Virus record (IMG/VR): IMGVR_UViG_3300028829_005098
Span: 1-64,000 of that record
DNA from: a virus
Strand: one strand, 5' to 3'
DNA length: 64,000 bases
Shown: in pieces, positions 8,176-16,955 of the stretch
Layout: each line of letters opens with the position of its first letter
How positions within the stretch are numbered: position 1 is the stretch's first letter
Made by a program: the position numbers and the translations under genes
Notes under the pieces: generated by a model
The model's database searches: none
Told to the model about the DNA's origin: nothing
What the model saw: the letters and a program-made list of their open reading frames with translations, nothing else

Positions 8176-9330
8176 TTAAAAAGGTACTTCTTCGTTGGAA
8201 GGTGTTAATAATTTTTTAAGAGTTTTGAATACATCACTTGCGTCTTGCATTGTAGCAGTTACAATTTTTTCAGAATCTAATGTTCCTGTTGATATTTCTT
8301 TTTCAATGTGAGGTAAAAATGTTGCCCAACTACGAACTGCTTTTACTTCGGTTATTCCAATTAAATTAGCATACTTTTGCATTGTTTTCAAATACTCTAC
8401 ACATAAATCATTATCAGAACCAAAATTTTCTCCGTCACTTAAATAAAATACGTAGATATTCCACTCGTTTAACGGAAATGCTTTTTCAATGATATCATTA
8501 ACCAAATGAAACGCACTACTAATTTGTGTTCCACCACCACTTTTATATTTGTAGAATTTTTCTTGGTCAACTTCCTGTGCATGGTGATCGTGAACGATAT
8601 ATTTTACTTGTGTTTCCTGATAGAATCGTTGTACCCAATTATCAATATACCAACACAACTCACGAATTAATGAACGTTTTTCATCGTCCATACTTGCTGA
8701 TATATCTGATACAAAAAATATGGCCGCATTGGTATCAGGTATTTCAACAGAACTCCAACTACGAAATTCTTTATCTTCTTTAATTGGATAAAAGTTAGAT
8801 AAATCGTCTTCGTTGTAATCACCTGATGAAATTAATCGTTTGAATGCGTTCTTTAATGTTTTTCGTTTATGAAGAAGTGAATTGTTTCCGACTTTGGCAA
8901 TACGATTCCATTTAATTTTTTCTTTAACCATTTCACCATTTTCTTTTGGAAGCAAGTTAGGCAGTTGGAGTTCTTCTCCTATCATATCAAAATAAGCATC
9001 CATGCTAATTCCAACATCCATTTCACGACCGTCTCCACTTCCTTCACCACCTTCACCAGGTTGGTTTCCACCTTGTCCTTGTTGTTGAGGTCCGTCACCC
9101 ACTTCGTCACCTTCACTTACTTCACCATTGCCGATACCACCACCGTCGGATGGTGATCCGTAACGGAAACTTGGGAGTTCAATTTGAGGAACACGAACTA
9201 CCACGAAGTCTTTTCCTCTTCGTGATATGCGTTGACCACTCTTGATGTGCTTTTTTAATTTATCGTCTACATTGTCATGTACAATGTCACGATATTCACG
9301 ATGGTCTTCTCTGATTCTACGAGATGGCAT
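8176..9330 (-). CDS. DUF444 family protein with VWA domain (YeaH-like)
   Basis: A 384-residue homologue of YeaH/YhbH, partner of the PrkA kinase. The N-terminus MPSRRIREDHREYRDIV and the RRGKDFVVVRVPQIELPSFR segment are typical of the family. A Gly/Gln/Glu-rich linker follows at residues 60-105. The C-terminal half is a von Willebrand factor A domain with a complete MIDAS start, SDISASMDD at about 207-215 (DxSxS), and YVFYLSDGENFGSDND near 300. Such domains bind a metal ion and mediate protein assembly. It sits 20 bases after prkA and 4 bases before spoVR. Confidence 0.92.
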   Translation of the reverse strand: MPSRRIREDHREYRDIVHDNVDDKLKKHIKSGQRISRRGKDFVVVRVPQIELPSFRYGSPSDGGGIGNGEVSEGDEVGDGPQQQGQGGNQPGEGGEGSGDGREMDVGISMDAYFDMIGEELQLPNLLPKENGEMVKEKIKWNRIAKVGNNSLLHKRKTLKNAFKRLISSGDYNEDDLSNFYPIKEDKEFRSWSSVEIPDTNAAIFFVSDISASMDDEKRSLIRELCWYIDNWVQRFYQETQVKYIVHDHHAQEVDQEKFYKYKSGGGTQISSAFHLVNDIIEKAFPLNEWNIYVFYLSDGENFGSDNDLCVEYLKTMQKYANLIGITEVKAVRSWATFLPHIEKEISTGTLDSEKIVTATMQDASDVFKTLKKLLTPSNEEVPF

Positions 9331-9350
9331 AATGATGATTTTGTTGACTA

Positions 9351-11453
9351 TTAATCTTCGTCTTCGTCTGCATCACCTCTTGCAAAAATACTACCTACAT
9401 ATGTAAGAACATCAGAAGCACTATCTGCATCGTATCCGAATGATGTAATAAGACGTTGCTTGAGTGCGTCAATCTTTTCAAGAAGTTCTTTGTCAACTAC
9501 GGTTGCAGTATCTTGTGCAAGAGCAGATAACTTAATGCTATCTTTAGTATCTTCAAACAATTTCTTTTCAAGTGCTTTGTAAAGTTGCTCGTTTGAGTCA
9601 TACTTAAATTCTTTGCCCTTAGCGGCAAGACCACCCATATAGTTCATAATTTCTCTACGGAAATCATCTTTCATACCATTAGAAATACCAATTTTTTCTT
9701 CGATGCTACGCATAAGTTGCTCGTTTGCAGTTTCTTCTTTTCCAGTTACAGGATTTGTAACTTTTTCATCTTGAATATAAGCAACGATATTATCAATGTA
9801 GTTTGTGCAAAGTGCTTTAATTGCTTCTTCACTACTGCTGAGTGCTTGTTGTACTTCACGTTTCACGATTCTGTCATATTCTTTTTCTACAAGTTCAAGA
9901 CGTTCAAACATAATCTTTTTGTTGTCTTCACTTTGAAATCCACTATAACTTTTAAGTCCTTCACGAATTTGTGCGAATAACATAAATGGATTTAAACTCT
10001 TTGCACCCATTCTTGGATTTACAATCGCATTAGAGAATTGATTCTGAATAAAACGAGCAGATACTCCACCGTATAATCCTTCTTTTGGAGATTCTTCTTG
10101 CATTTCCTTTACGTGTTCATCTGTGAAACCATGTACACTTTGTCCGTTGTAAAGTTTTGCTTTTTGAATGATGCTCATATCTTGCTTTGAACTTTCTTCT
10201 AAACGACTTACAACCGCAAACAACGCAGCTAAAAATGTTGTATGTGGTGCAATATGCTTATTTACAGTGCTTTTATTATAGAAGTGATCATAAATTTTCT
10301 TTTCTTCCGAAATCTTCAAAAGATACGGAATATCAATTTTAATAGTTCTATCACGAAGTGCTTCCATGAATTTATTGTTGGTTAACTTTTCAAACTCAGC
10401 ATTATTCGTATGACCAAGAATAACTTCATCAATAGGTACTTGGTTGAAACGACGTGGTTTAACACGATGTTCTTGGGTTGCACCAAGTAAATCATACAAG
10501 AATTCAGTTTGAAGTTTAAGAATTTCTTGAAACTCAATCAAACCACGATTAGATACCAAGAACTCTCCATCAAAATCAAATGCACGGGGATCACTTTCAC
10601 TTCCATATTCAGCAAGTTTTCTGTAATTAATGTCACCTGTAAGTTCTGTTGCATCTTGTGACTTTTCGTCTTTTGGTTGAAATGTTCCGATTCCGACACG
10701 ATTCTTCTCGGACAAAACAACACGTCTAACCACTACATGATCAAGAACTTTACGATAATCACCACCGTGCATTTCCATAAGTTGATTATAGTAAAACTCG
10801 TTTACAGGATTCAAAGAACCATCAAGTTTTAATTTATATTCATCTGCGGAAATTGTTTTATTTAAATTATTAATGATCTGAGAACGCACATCGTCAGGAA
10901 GAAGTTTGAGTGGTTCTTCGTTCATTGGACATGGAACTAATACATCATCACCATTTTTATCGGTTACTTTCCAACTAAATGAATATAAAGCACCTTCTTC
11001 AGTTTGAGTGTATTGTTCTAGTCCTTTCTTAAGAGCAGTAACAATAGTTGACTTACTACTTCCAACAGGACCATGTAAAAGAATAACACGACGTTCAGGA
11101 CCATAGTGACGACTTGCACTTTTAAGAATGTCCATAAATTCCATTAAATTCTCTTCAAGTCCATAAATAGATATGTCACCAAGGTTTTGGAAAAATTTAT
11201 ACTTAACATATTGTCTCTTGCAATACTTGAACTCGTCTGTTCCATGAGACATTACCATGTCGTATAATCTTTGGTAAGAATTTCTTGCTATCTTTGGATT
11301 GCTTTCCAATAGAGCAATGTAATCCCAGAAACTTCCTGACCAATTCAGTGACTTATATGTATCAATGGATTTGTTGTTTTCAGATTTGATTAAAGACTTT
11401 AGGTCACTTACAACCTTTTTTTCTTTTTTTTCGTGTCGTTTTTTATTTTCCAT
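9351..11453 (-). CDS. PrkA family serine kinase / AAA+ ATPase (YeaG-like)
   Basis: A 700-residue PrkA homologue. PrkA proteins combine an AAA+ domain with a C-terminal kinase-like region and have been described as serine kinases, and in Bacillus as an ATP-dependent protease. Walker A GPVGSSKST lies at about residues 126-134. CPMNEEPLKLLPDDVR is the family's characteristic post-Walker segment. RDRTIKIDIPYLLKISEEKK and GLYGGVSARFIQNQFSNAI mark the sensor and C-terminal parts. The frame is open further upstream, but the ATG at 11453 is preferred: it has AAGG 8 bases before it and begins the basic MENKKRHEKK segment. It heads the prkA-yeaH-spoVR-methylase unit. Confidence 0.92.
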   Translation of the reverse strand: MENKKRHEKKEKKVVSDLKSLIKSENNKSIDTYKSLNWSGSFWDYIALLESNPKIARNSYQRLYDMVMSHGTDEFKYCKRQYVKYKFFQNLGDISIYGLEENLMEFMDILKSASRHYGPERRVILLHGPVGSSKSTIVTALKKGLEQYTQTEEGALYSFSWKVTDKNGDDVLVPCPMNEEPLKLLPDDVRSQIINNLNKTISADEYKLKLDGSLNPVNEFYYNQLMEMHGGDYRKVLDHVVVRRVVLSEKNRVGIGTFQPKDEKSQDATELTGDINYRKLAEYGSESDPRAFDFDGEFLVSNRGLIEFQEILKLQTEFLYDLLGATQEHRVKPRRFNQVPIDEVILGHTNNAEFEKLTNNKFMEALRDRTIKIDIPYLLKISEEKKIYDHFYNKSTVNKHIAPHTTFLAALFAVVSRLEESSKQDMSIIQKAKLYNGQSVHGFTDEHVKEMQEESPKEGLYGGVSARFIQNQFSNAIVNPRMGAKSLNPFMLFAQIREGLKSYSGFQSEDNKKIMFERLELVEKEYDRIVKREVQQALSSSEEAIKALCTNYIDNIVAYIQDEKVTNPVTGKEETANEQLMRSIEEKIGISNGMKDDFRREIMNYMGGLAAKGKEFKYDSNEQLYKALEKKLFEDTKDSIKLSALAQDTATVVDKELLEKIDALKQRLITSFGYDADSASDVLTYVGSIFARGDADEDED

Positions 11454-11497
11454 AACCATTACCTTATATTTGTTTTGTTGATTCGTCAAATAATAAA

Positions 11498-11902
11498 TCA
11501 AATTTTTATTATTTTAAATAATTTTGTGGGTACTATCTTCAAAGCATCACTTGTTGTAGTGTCAGTTAAAAGAATTGAATTTGTATAATCATTCCAATTA
11601 ACCATGTAATTTTGATCAAGTATTCCGTTGTTTAGTGTTTTAATTAGTGCGTTCAATGAATTTATAGTATAGATTGTATTAGAATCTTTTTTTCTGTGAA
11701 CACTTATTGTGTTGGGAAAAAAAGAACTAGTATTTAATGTACTAGAATCTATGTTGTATGTCAATAGCAATTCGTTAACATTGTCTTTGTTTTGCAAAAC
11801 ATACACTTTGTTGAATAATATCTTATAAAAATTTTTGATATTCTCTATTGTATTAGAATATTCAGATATTTTTGAAAATGTACAAAGTAGTTGAGTTCTC
11901 AT
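11498..11902 (-). CDS. Conserved T4-type hypothetical protein
   Basis: A 134-residue protein without a known function. It begins MRTQLLCTFSKISEYSNTIE and contains KVYVLQNKDNVNELLLTYNI, a pattern I recall from small conserved proteins of marine T4-like phages. The longer frame up to 11950 would add an unlikely Tyr/Ile-rich leader (YIHIYYYLKV); the ATG at 11902 is preferred because AAAGG precedes it by 11 bases and the family-like sequence starts there. It lies between the polymerase-like gene and prkA. Confidence 0.65.
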   Translation of the reverse strand: MRTQLLCTFSKISEYSNTIENIKNFYKILFNKVYVLQNKDNVNELLLTYNIDSSTLNTSSFFPNTISVHRKKDSNTIYTINSLNALIKTLNNGILDQNYMVNWNDYTNSILLTDTTTSDALKIVPTKLFKIIKI

Positions 11903-11926
11903 AATCAGTATAACCTTTAGGTAATA

Positions 11927-11934
11927 ATAAATAT
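11927..11934 (-). promoter_or_regulatory. ATATTTAT promoter-like motif before the prkA operon
   Basis: Coding-strand ATATTTAT, 24 bases before the ATG at 11902 and about 470 bases upstream of prkA. If active it would drive the small gene and the PrkA-YeaH-SpoVR triad together. Confidence 0.4.
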
Positions 11935-11946
11935 GAATATATTTTC

Positions 11947-13248
11947 TCAAACCTTTAGTTCTTTTAGATTGCCATATGAATTACCAACATAAACTCGTAG
12001 TGGAAATTTATTATTGTCAGTAAGTTCTTTGATTATATCTTTAATTAAATAAAACTCATCTTTATGCATATCCAGCATAAAAGCATCATAATGATACAGA
12101 AACAATTTACTTCTGTGAGTTTCTAATCGTGAATTCAATTTTAATATCATATCACAATTTTGTTCCGTCTCTGCTGATTGAATTAAATAGTTAAATAACT
12201 TATATGGATTGAGTTGAGTAAAATACTCTTTACTTATTTTTCTACTATATTTCCAAGTAGTAACATAACCCTTGTTATTAAATTCACTCCACACAGAATC
12301 AACATAATCTGCCACACACTTCATGAATGGAATGTGTTTTTTAATATCTTCTGATATACCTCCATATATTAAATTAAATGTTACTTTTTTTGATAACTCA
12401 TATTCTTTTTCATTCAAATGCTCTTTATCGTGATAAAACTTTCCAAGATATTCGTGCAAAGAATATGAAGGTAATTCAAAATTTAAATAGTCACCGACTA
12501 ATCTTAAATGATAACTCTCATAATCAATCATTACAATACCACCCTCGTTTCCAAATCTACTTACAAATGAATCTCGTTCATTTTTCTTTTTATTAAGAGC
12601 CGCAAAGTTAATTTTAGCAAATCTATTACTTGGACGAGTTGTTGGTGTATAATAATTATATTGACTATACACATAATTGCTATCGTCTATTAATGATAAG
12701 TCACCTAGATTAAATGTATCTCGGTTTACATAAACTCCATTCGTTTCTATATCATAAAAACATTTACATAAATTATTTGATAATCTTGTATTATTATCAT
12801 CTTCAGTTCCGATATAAGAATTTAAAAGTTTCAAGGTATCGTCGAAACTTTTTTTTAGTATCATAATAGGTACAGATTTTATGTCGGAAAACCTTGGATA
12901 TTTATATGTTATTTGTTCAAGAGTAGTAACATAAACATCATACGATAAATCAATAAAATTATCTACATTTAAAAAATGATTTGCTTCTTTTTTATTTAAA
13001 ATATATTTTTTACATCTTGTATCAATTAACTTAGTTAAACATCTATTATCGAGTAATACTACATCAGGGTGACCAAATGATAATACATAATTTTCATTTG
13101 TTTCTCTGTGATGCACAAACAAAGCAATCAGTTCTGCTTTACTCGGATGTATTCGTTCATCATATATCAACTGAAAAAAACTATGTCCTGAATTAAGTTT
13201 ATTCAGCAACGAAACAAACTCATCATAAGTTTCTACAAAATTTAACAT
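11947..13248 (-). CDS. Divergent DNA polymerase family A-like protein
   Basis: A 433-residue protein that carries the three polymerase motifs of family A in correct order and spacing. Motif A reads MIDYESYHLRLVG (Asp at about 241; usual DYSQIELR). Motif B reads SKKVTFNLIYGG near 286-297 (Lys kept, FGxxYG as FNLIYG, the upstream Arg replaced). Motif C reads YHYDAF near 384-388 (usual VHDE, Asp kept). TPTTRPSNRFAKINFAAL before motif A matches the family's GRLS region. There is no recognisable 3'-5' exonuclease domain; the first 150 residues are unassigned. Both catalytic aspartates remain but several supporting residues differ, so it may be a specialised or weakly active polymerase, or a structural relative. 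Confidence 0.7.
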   Translation of the reverse strand: MLNFVETYDEFVSLLNKLNSGHSFFQLIYDERIHPSKAELIALFVHHRETNENYVLSFGHPDVVLLDNRCLTKLIDTRCKKYILNKKEANHFLNVDNFIDLSYDVYVTTLEQITYKYPRFSDIKSVPIMILKKSFDDTLKLLNSYIGTEDDNNTRLSNNLCKCFYDIETNGVYVNRDTFNLGDLSLIDDSNYVYSQYNYYTPTTRPSNRFAKINFAALNKKKNERDSFVSRFGNEGGIVMIDYESYHLRLVGDYLNFELPSYSLHEYLGKFYHDKEHLNEKEYELSKKVTFNLIYGGISEDIKKHIPFMKCVADYVDSVWSEFNNKGYVTTWKYSRKISKEYFTQLNPYKLFNYLIQSAETEQNCDMILKLNSRLETHRSKLFLYHYDAFMLDMHKDEFYLIKDIIKELTDNNKFPLRVYVGNSYGNLKELKV

Positions 13249-13290
13249 CTAGGTATATTACACCCAAAAATATAATAAGTCAAATAGTTT

Positions 13291-13722
13291 TTATAAGACT
13301 TCTGCTGAATAGAACTCCGTTAGACTTCTTATTTTGAAACCTATATCAGGAATTATTTTTCTAATTGACTTAAATACTCGTTCGTTATTTTCAATTACAC
13401 CGATTTTTATTTTAACTCCGTTCTCGTCATAGGTATCTCGTAGAGGTCCTGCTATTTTCCATTTAATTTCTTGAACCTCGTAAAAAGGATTTTTCAATAA
13501 ACGATTATATTGTTCTCTATCTATTTCAAATACCGTGGATTTTGGATCACTTGATTTAACTGCAAAATATCTATACATAAACTCCACCTCATAATCTTCA
13601 TCTTCGGGTTCTGGTTTTATATCAATCGGTGATTCTTTAATAGACGATGTTTTTAATCGTCCATTATCAGTAAGCAATCTTTGATAAAGTATTTTACTTT
13701 CTATGTTATCTTGAATTTCCAT
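13291..13722 (-). CDS. Hypothetical protein of the baseplate region
   Basis: 143 residues, acidic in the first third (PEPEDEDYEVEFMYRYFAVK), then basic. No motif is recognised. Its ATG overlaps the stop of the 975-residue hub-like gene by one base, so it is translated with that gene and is likely involved in baseplate assembly or structure. The segment FAVKSSDPKSTVFEIDREQY looks like beta structure. Confidence 0.6.
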   Translation of the reverse strand: MEIQDNIESKILYQRLLTDNGRLKTSSIKESPIDIKPEPEDEDYEVEFMYRYFAVKSSDPKSTVFEIDREQYNRLLKNPFYEVQEIKWKIAGPLRDTYDENGVKIKIGVIENNERVFKSIRKIIPDIGFKIRSLTEFYSAEVL

Positions 13723-16649
13723 TATGATGTTTTGGTACTTGGTATATATTCACCCGAAATATCTGTTAACCAATTATTATCCGATATTGTGTGTTTTACC
13801 GATTGTATTCTCCAATGTCCATTTATGAAATAATGTGTAGGAACTCCTGTACACGTAAATACATCTAGCAACCTTAGTCCTTCAATACCATCTAGTGTTA
13901 GTGAAATTTGACAACCATCAAGAGGCATATTATTTTTAACGCAATTTAATTTATTGTTATCAAACTTCATTGACTTAACCATTCGGTTTTTGTTAGGATC
14001 TACCATTTCAACATCACTTCCACCCCCATCAACAATAAATTTTTCTTCTGATTCTATATCTTCCTCTTCGTCTTCTTTTTTTCCATCGTTTCCACTAACT
14101 GCATCCTCCACAACCGGACGACTACACGCCTTTAATAATCTATCGTTACGACCACGTGCATAGAAAGTTGCTTGTGGATTGTTATCAAGGTCATCTTCAC
14201 TTTCATCTTGCCCTTCACCACGGGATGCTTGAAATAAAACCTGACCTGCAACTTCCTGTGGAACTGCAACGTCTAAACTAAGATTTTTAACGATACTATT
14301 TTTTGTATGTGATTTAAATCTAAATAATTGGTCTTCTTTTTGTATATCATATGCAGTTACTAATCCAGGATATCTTCTATCTATTAAATGAACACGATAA
14401 CTACAAGGTGCTCCTGTGTCTGCTTGTACTAAATCAAAATCCCAAATACCACCAGCTGCATCCGACACTTTTTTCATAATTTCTTTTATTATTTGTTTTA
14501 TATCAGAACCGTTTTCCACCGCATCTCTAATTACATTATAGTTTACAAATAAATCTTGTATTCTTCCACTATATCCCTGTGTGGGTTTATCGTTTATTTT
14601 CTTGAAATCTGGAAATGAATTTACGGCATCTTTAAATCCATTTTTTTCTGCTCTTTGTGATAAAATATCGTATAAGTCATCACGTGGAGAACTTTGCAAT
14701 GCTTGGTCTAATCCTGCCAACTTAGAACCTTTTCCTTTTTCGGCATTAATGATTTTTACAACAGACTCTGAATCCATGCTATTTGATAGCATGGATTTAA
14801 TTTCAGATAATGCTTTACTTGCTACACTACCACTTGCTTTACCGTTTCTTCTTGGTGACATTCTGTTCGGTATTAACAAAACTTTACCATCGGTGGATTT
14901 TATATTTGGGTGAGCAACACATCGTGAATTTGCTACACAAAACTTATATACTGGTATATTTGTTTCCTCTGAGGTCTTTGCGAAAAAGAAATTCACAATA
15001 TCAATAAAAAATCCAACTGTAATATAAACATCTTCGTGATCGGAGTGATAAGTTTCTTTTCCACTAATTGCTTGGTCAAACTGATAAAATCTGCCTCTTG
15101 CAAAAGATCCTGCGGAAATTTTTGTTGCATTTGCTCTGTTGTCGGTGAATAGATCGGTTATTTTATCCAAGAAGTCATTTGGATCATCTCCCTCTAATAT
15201 TTCATCTAACTTTGTGGATATAAATAATTTAAAATCTTTTTGTCTATCATCAGGTTTTGCAGGTGCGTCTTTTTTAACTTTTGTCGATTCGTTGTTTAAT
15301 CCTGTGGCCATTTGTGAAAATGTTGTAACTTTAATTTCACAATCGTATCCTCCGTCATCCCGAATACTATAACTATAATTTGAAACAGTCCCAGCCGCAA
15401 ACGAATAATTTCCTTTTCCTCTTTTAAGATGCTTTGATGCATAAACAGGATCCGTGAAAAGTCCTGCTAATCCTGTTCCACTTTCTGTACGATAATCGTT
15501 GGTTTCATCTATATCATCTCCACTTATAGGTCCTTTATCTTCATCTGCTTTTCTTAAATTGTTAATTGTTGCGGTGGAATTTTTTGCTTTTTTTCCTTTT
15601 ACTTCTCGCATAGGTTTTCCCATATCAGTTGGGTCTACGAGAACTCCTTCTCTTGGATACGTATTCCAACCCCACTCGACCAAACAAGTAGAACCAAGTT
15701 TAAAGAAATAATCATCGAGATAATCAAGTTGATTACGACTATGCACAAGAAATTTTATAGTTGTTTCACGAAAGTTTGCACCAGGTTGTTTGTCTTCTGA
15801 TGTAATTTCTGTGACACCAGGTGATGGTTTGTGTTTAAAATCTTCCTCTTTGATTGTGTGTCTTACTTCACCCGCACCCTTTTCACCACTATCCCACCCT
15901 TTACCAAGATAAGTTTCACCGTCTCCTTGTCCAGTTTTTGGATTGAATCCATATATCTCGTGAAAATCATTGAATCCTTGAAGTTCAAATCCATATATTT
16001 CTTTGTCAGTGTCAGGATGTTTTCCAATTGAATTGGATATAACACGCATCCATGCAGTTTTCGGACCACGATAAATAGTATCGTTATACGAAGCATCAAA
16101 TGTTGAACTATTTTGCATTACTTGATAAGCATCATCGGCAAATTCACCTGCTTGTGTATAATACATTCCAAAGTTTTGTTCTCTCCGTGTAAATTCATTT
16201 CTTACCCAAGCACGAATGTGAGTTGTACCAAATACACTCGACTCACCAACTGTACTTGCTTCATCCATAAATGTTCCCTTGGGTGGAGGTTCTGGTTCTT
16301 TAGAAAGCAAGTTTGCAGTAGCCGACTTTTTATTTTCAAATAGTTTTCTTGGTGTTCCTTTTGCACTTTCTTTTTTAGCAAACGGATTTTCTATTTTACC
16401 TGCTCCTCCGTCACCACCACCTAATAAACCATTAAGTGCTCCACCAAGACCACCACTTGAATCTCCACCCAGACCCAACTTGCTTCCAAGTTTATTTGCA
16501 ACAGCTCCAGCACCACCTCCTGATTTTCCTCCTAATAAATTATTAACTCCATTTTTGATAGAAGAACCGGCATCACCTTGTCCAGGATTATTCTTCTTCA
16601 GAGCATCCATTGCGGTGTCTTTTAATTGCCCTAATTTCTTGTCAAACAT
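13722..16649 (-). CDS. Large baseplate protein, possible hub (gp27-like C-terminus)
   Basis: 975 residues. Residues 1-100 are Gly/Ala/Ser-rich and low in complexity (NLLGGKSGGGAGAVANKLGS). A structural core follows, with TIKFLVHSRNQLDYLDDYFF and CLVEWGWNTYPREGVLVDP near residues 310-350, a signature seen in baseplate proteins of many large myophages. The C-terminus (TGVPTHYFINGHWRIQSVKH, then TISDNNWLTDISGEYIP) resembles the end of phage hub proteins of the gp27/gpD fold. No lysozyme-type catalytic domain is visible, so the cell-wall-cutting module of T4 gp5 is not here. It follows the gp53-like gene by 9 bases. Hub identity is by fold resemblance and position only. Confidence 0.5.
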   Translation of the reverse strand: MFDKKLGQLKDTAMDALKKNNPGQGDAGSSIKNGVNNLLGGKSGGGAGAVANKLGSKLGLGGDSSGGLGGALNGLLGGGDGGAGKIENPFAKKESAKGTPRKLFENKKSATANLLSKEPEPPPKGTFMDEASTVGESSVFGTTHIRAWVRNEFTRREQNFGMYYTQAGEFADDAYQVMQNSSTFDASYNDTIYRGPKTAWMRVISNSIGKHPDTDKEIYGFELQGFNDFHEIYGFNPKTGQGDGETYLGKGWDSGEKGAGEVRHTIKEEDFKHKPSPGVTEITSEDKQPGANFRETTIKFLVHSRNQLDYLDDYFFKLGSTCLVEWGWNTYPREGVLVDPTDMGKPMREVKGKKAKNSTATINNLRKADEDKGPISGDDIDETNDYRTESGTGLAGLFTDPVYASKHLKRGKGNYSFAAGTVSNYSYSIRDDGGYDCEIKVTTFSQMATGLNNESTKVKKDAPAKPDDRQKDFKLFISTKLDEILEGDDPNDFLDKITDLFTDNRANATKISAGSFARGRFYQFDQAISGKETYHSDHEDVYITVGFFIDIVNFFFAKTSEETNIPVYKFCVANSRCVAHPNIKSTDGKVLLIPNRMSPRRNGKASGSVASKALSEIKSMLSNSMDSESVVKIINAEKGKGSKLAGLDQALQSSPRDDLYDILSQRAEKNGFKDAVNSFPDFKKINDKPTQGYSGRIQDLFVNYNVIRDAVENGSDIKQIIKEIMKKVSDAAGGIWDFDLVQADTGAPCSYRVHLIDRRYPGLVTAYDIQKEDQLFRFKSHTKNSIVKNLSLDVAVPQEVAGQVLFQASRGEGQDESEDDLDNNPQATFYARGRNDRLLKACSRPVVEDAVSGNDGKKEDEEEDIESEEKFIVDGGGSDVEMVDPNKNRMVKSMKFDNNKLNCVKNNMPLDGCQISLTLDGIEGLRLLDVFTCTGVPTHYFINGHWRIQSVKHTISDNNWLTDISGEYIPSTKTS

Positions 16650-16658
16650 ATATCCACC

Positions 16659-16955
16659 TTATCCGTTTGAATTAACTTTAGAATGATCCGCAATTATTTC
16701 TTGAATATTGCGAGGTACTCTAAGTTGTGTTCCTGGTTCTACGTACATTGTTCCTCCGATTGAGTTGGCATTGGCAATTACCCACCAATAATTTGGATTA
16801 TCATAGAATTTATATGCAAGATGGTCAAGTCTTGTTCTTTCAACCATCATTATATAAACATCACTGCTTCTTTTTTTTATTCTACCCAATAAGGTCGTTT
16901 GGGTAATTTGCTTACCACCATCGTCTTCTTTTTTTGTTGTGAATGTGTATCTCAT
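16659..16955 (-). CDS. Baseplate wedge protein, gp53-like with LysM-type fold
   Basis: 98 residues. RLDHLAYKFYDNPNYWWVIA followed by NANSIGGTMYVEPGTQLRVP is the LysM-like motif of T4 gp53 family wedge proteins, which clamp neighbouring baseplate wedges. The family in T4 is about twice as long, so this is a minimal version holding the LysM-like part. The ATG overlaps the stop of the preceding baseplate gene by one base. Confidence 0.72.
   Translation of the reverse strand: MRYTFTTKKEDDGGKQITQTTLLGRIKKRSSDVYIMMVERTRLDHLAYKFYDNPNYWWVIANANSIGGTMYVEPGTQLRVPRNIQEIIADHSKVNSNG

Noticed and set aside
13722-16649. Tail lysozyme (gp5-like) domain in the hub-like protein
   Set aside because: No Glu-Asp-Thr lysozyme triad context or beta-helix repeat was found in the 975 residues.
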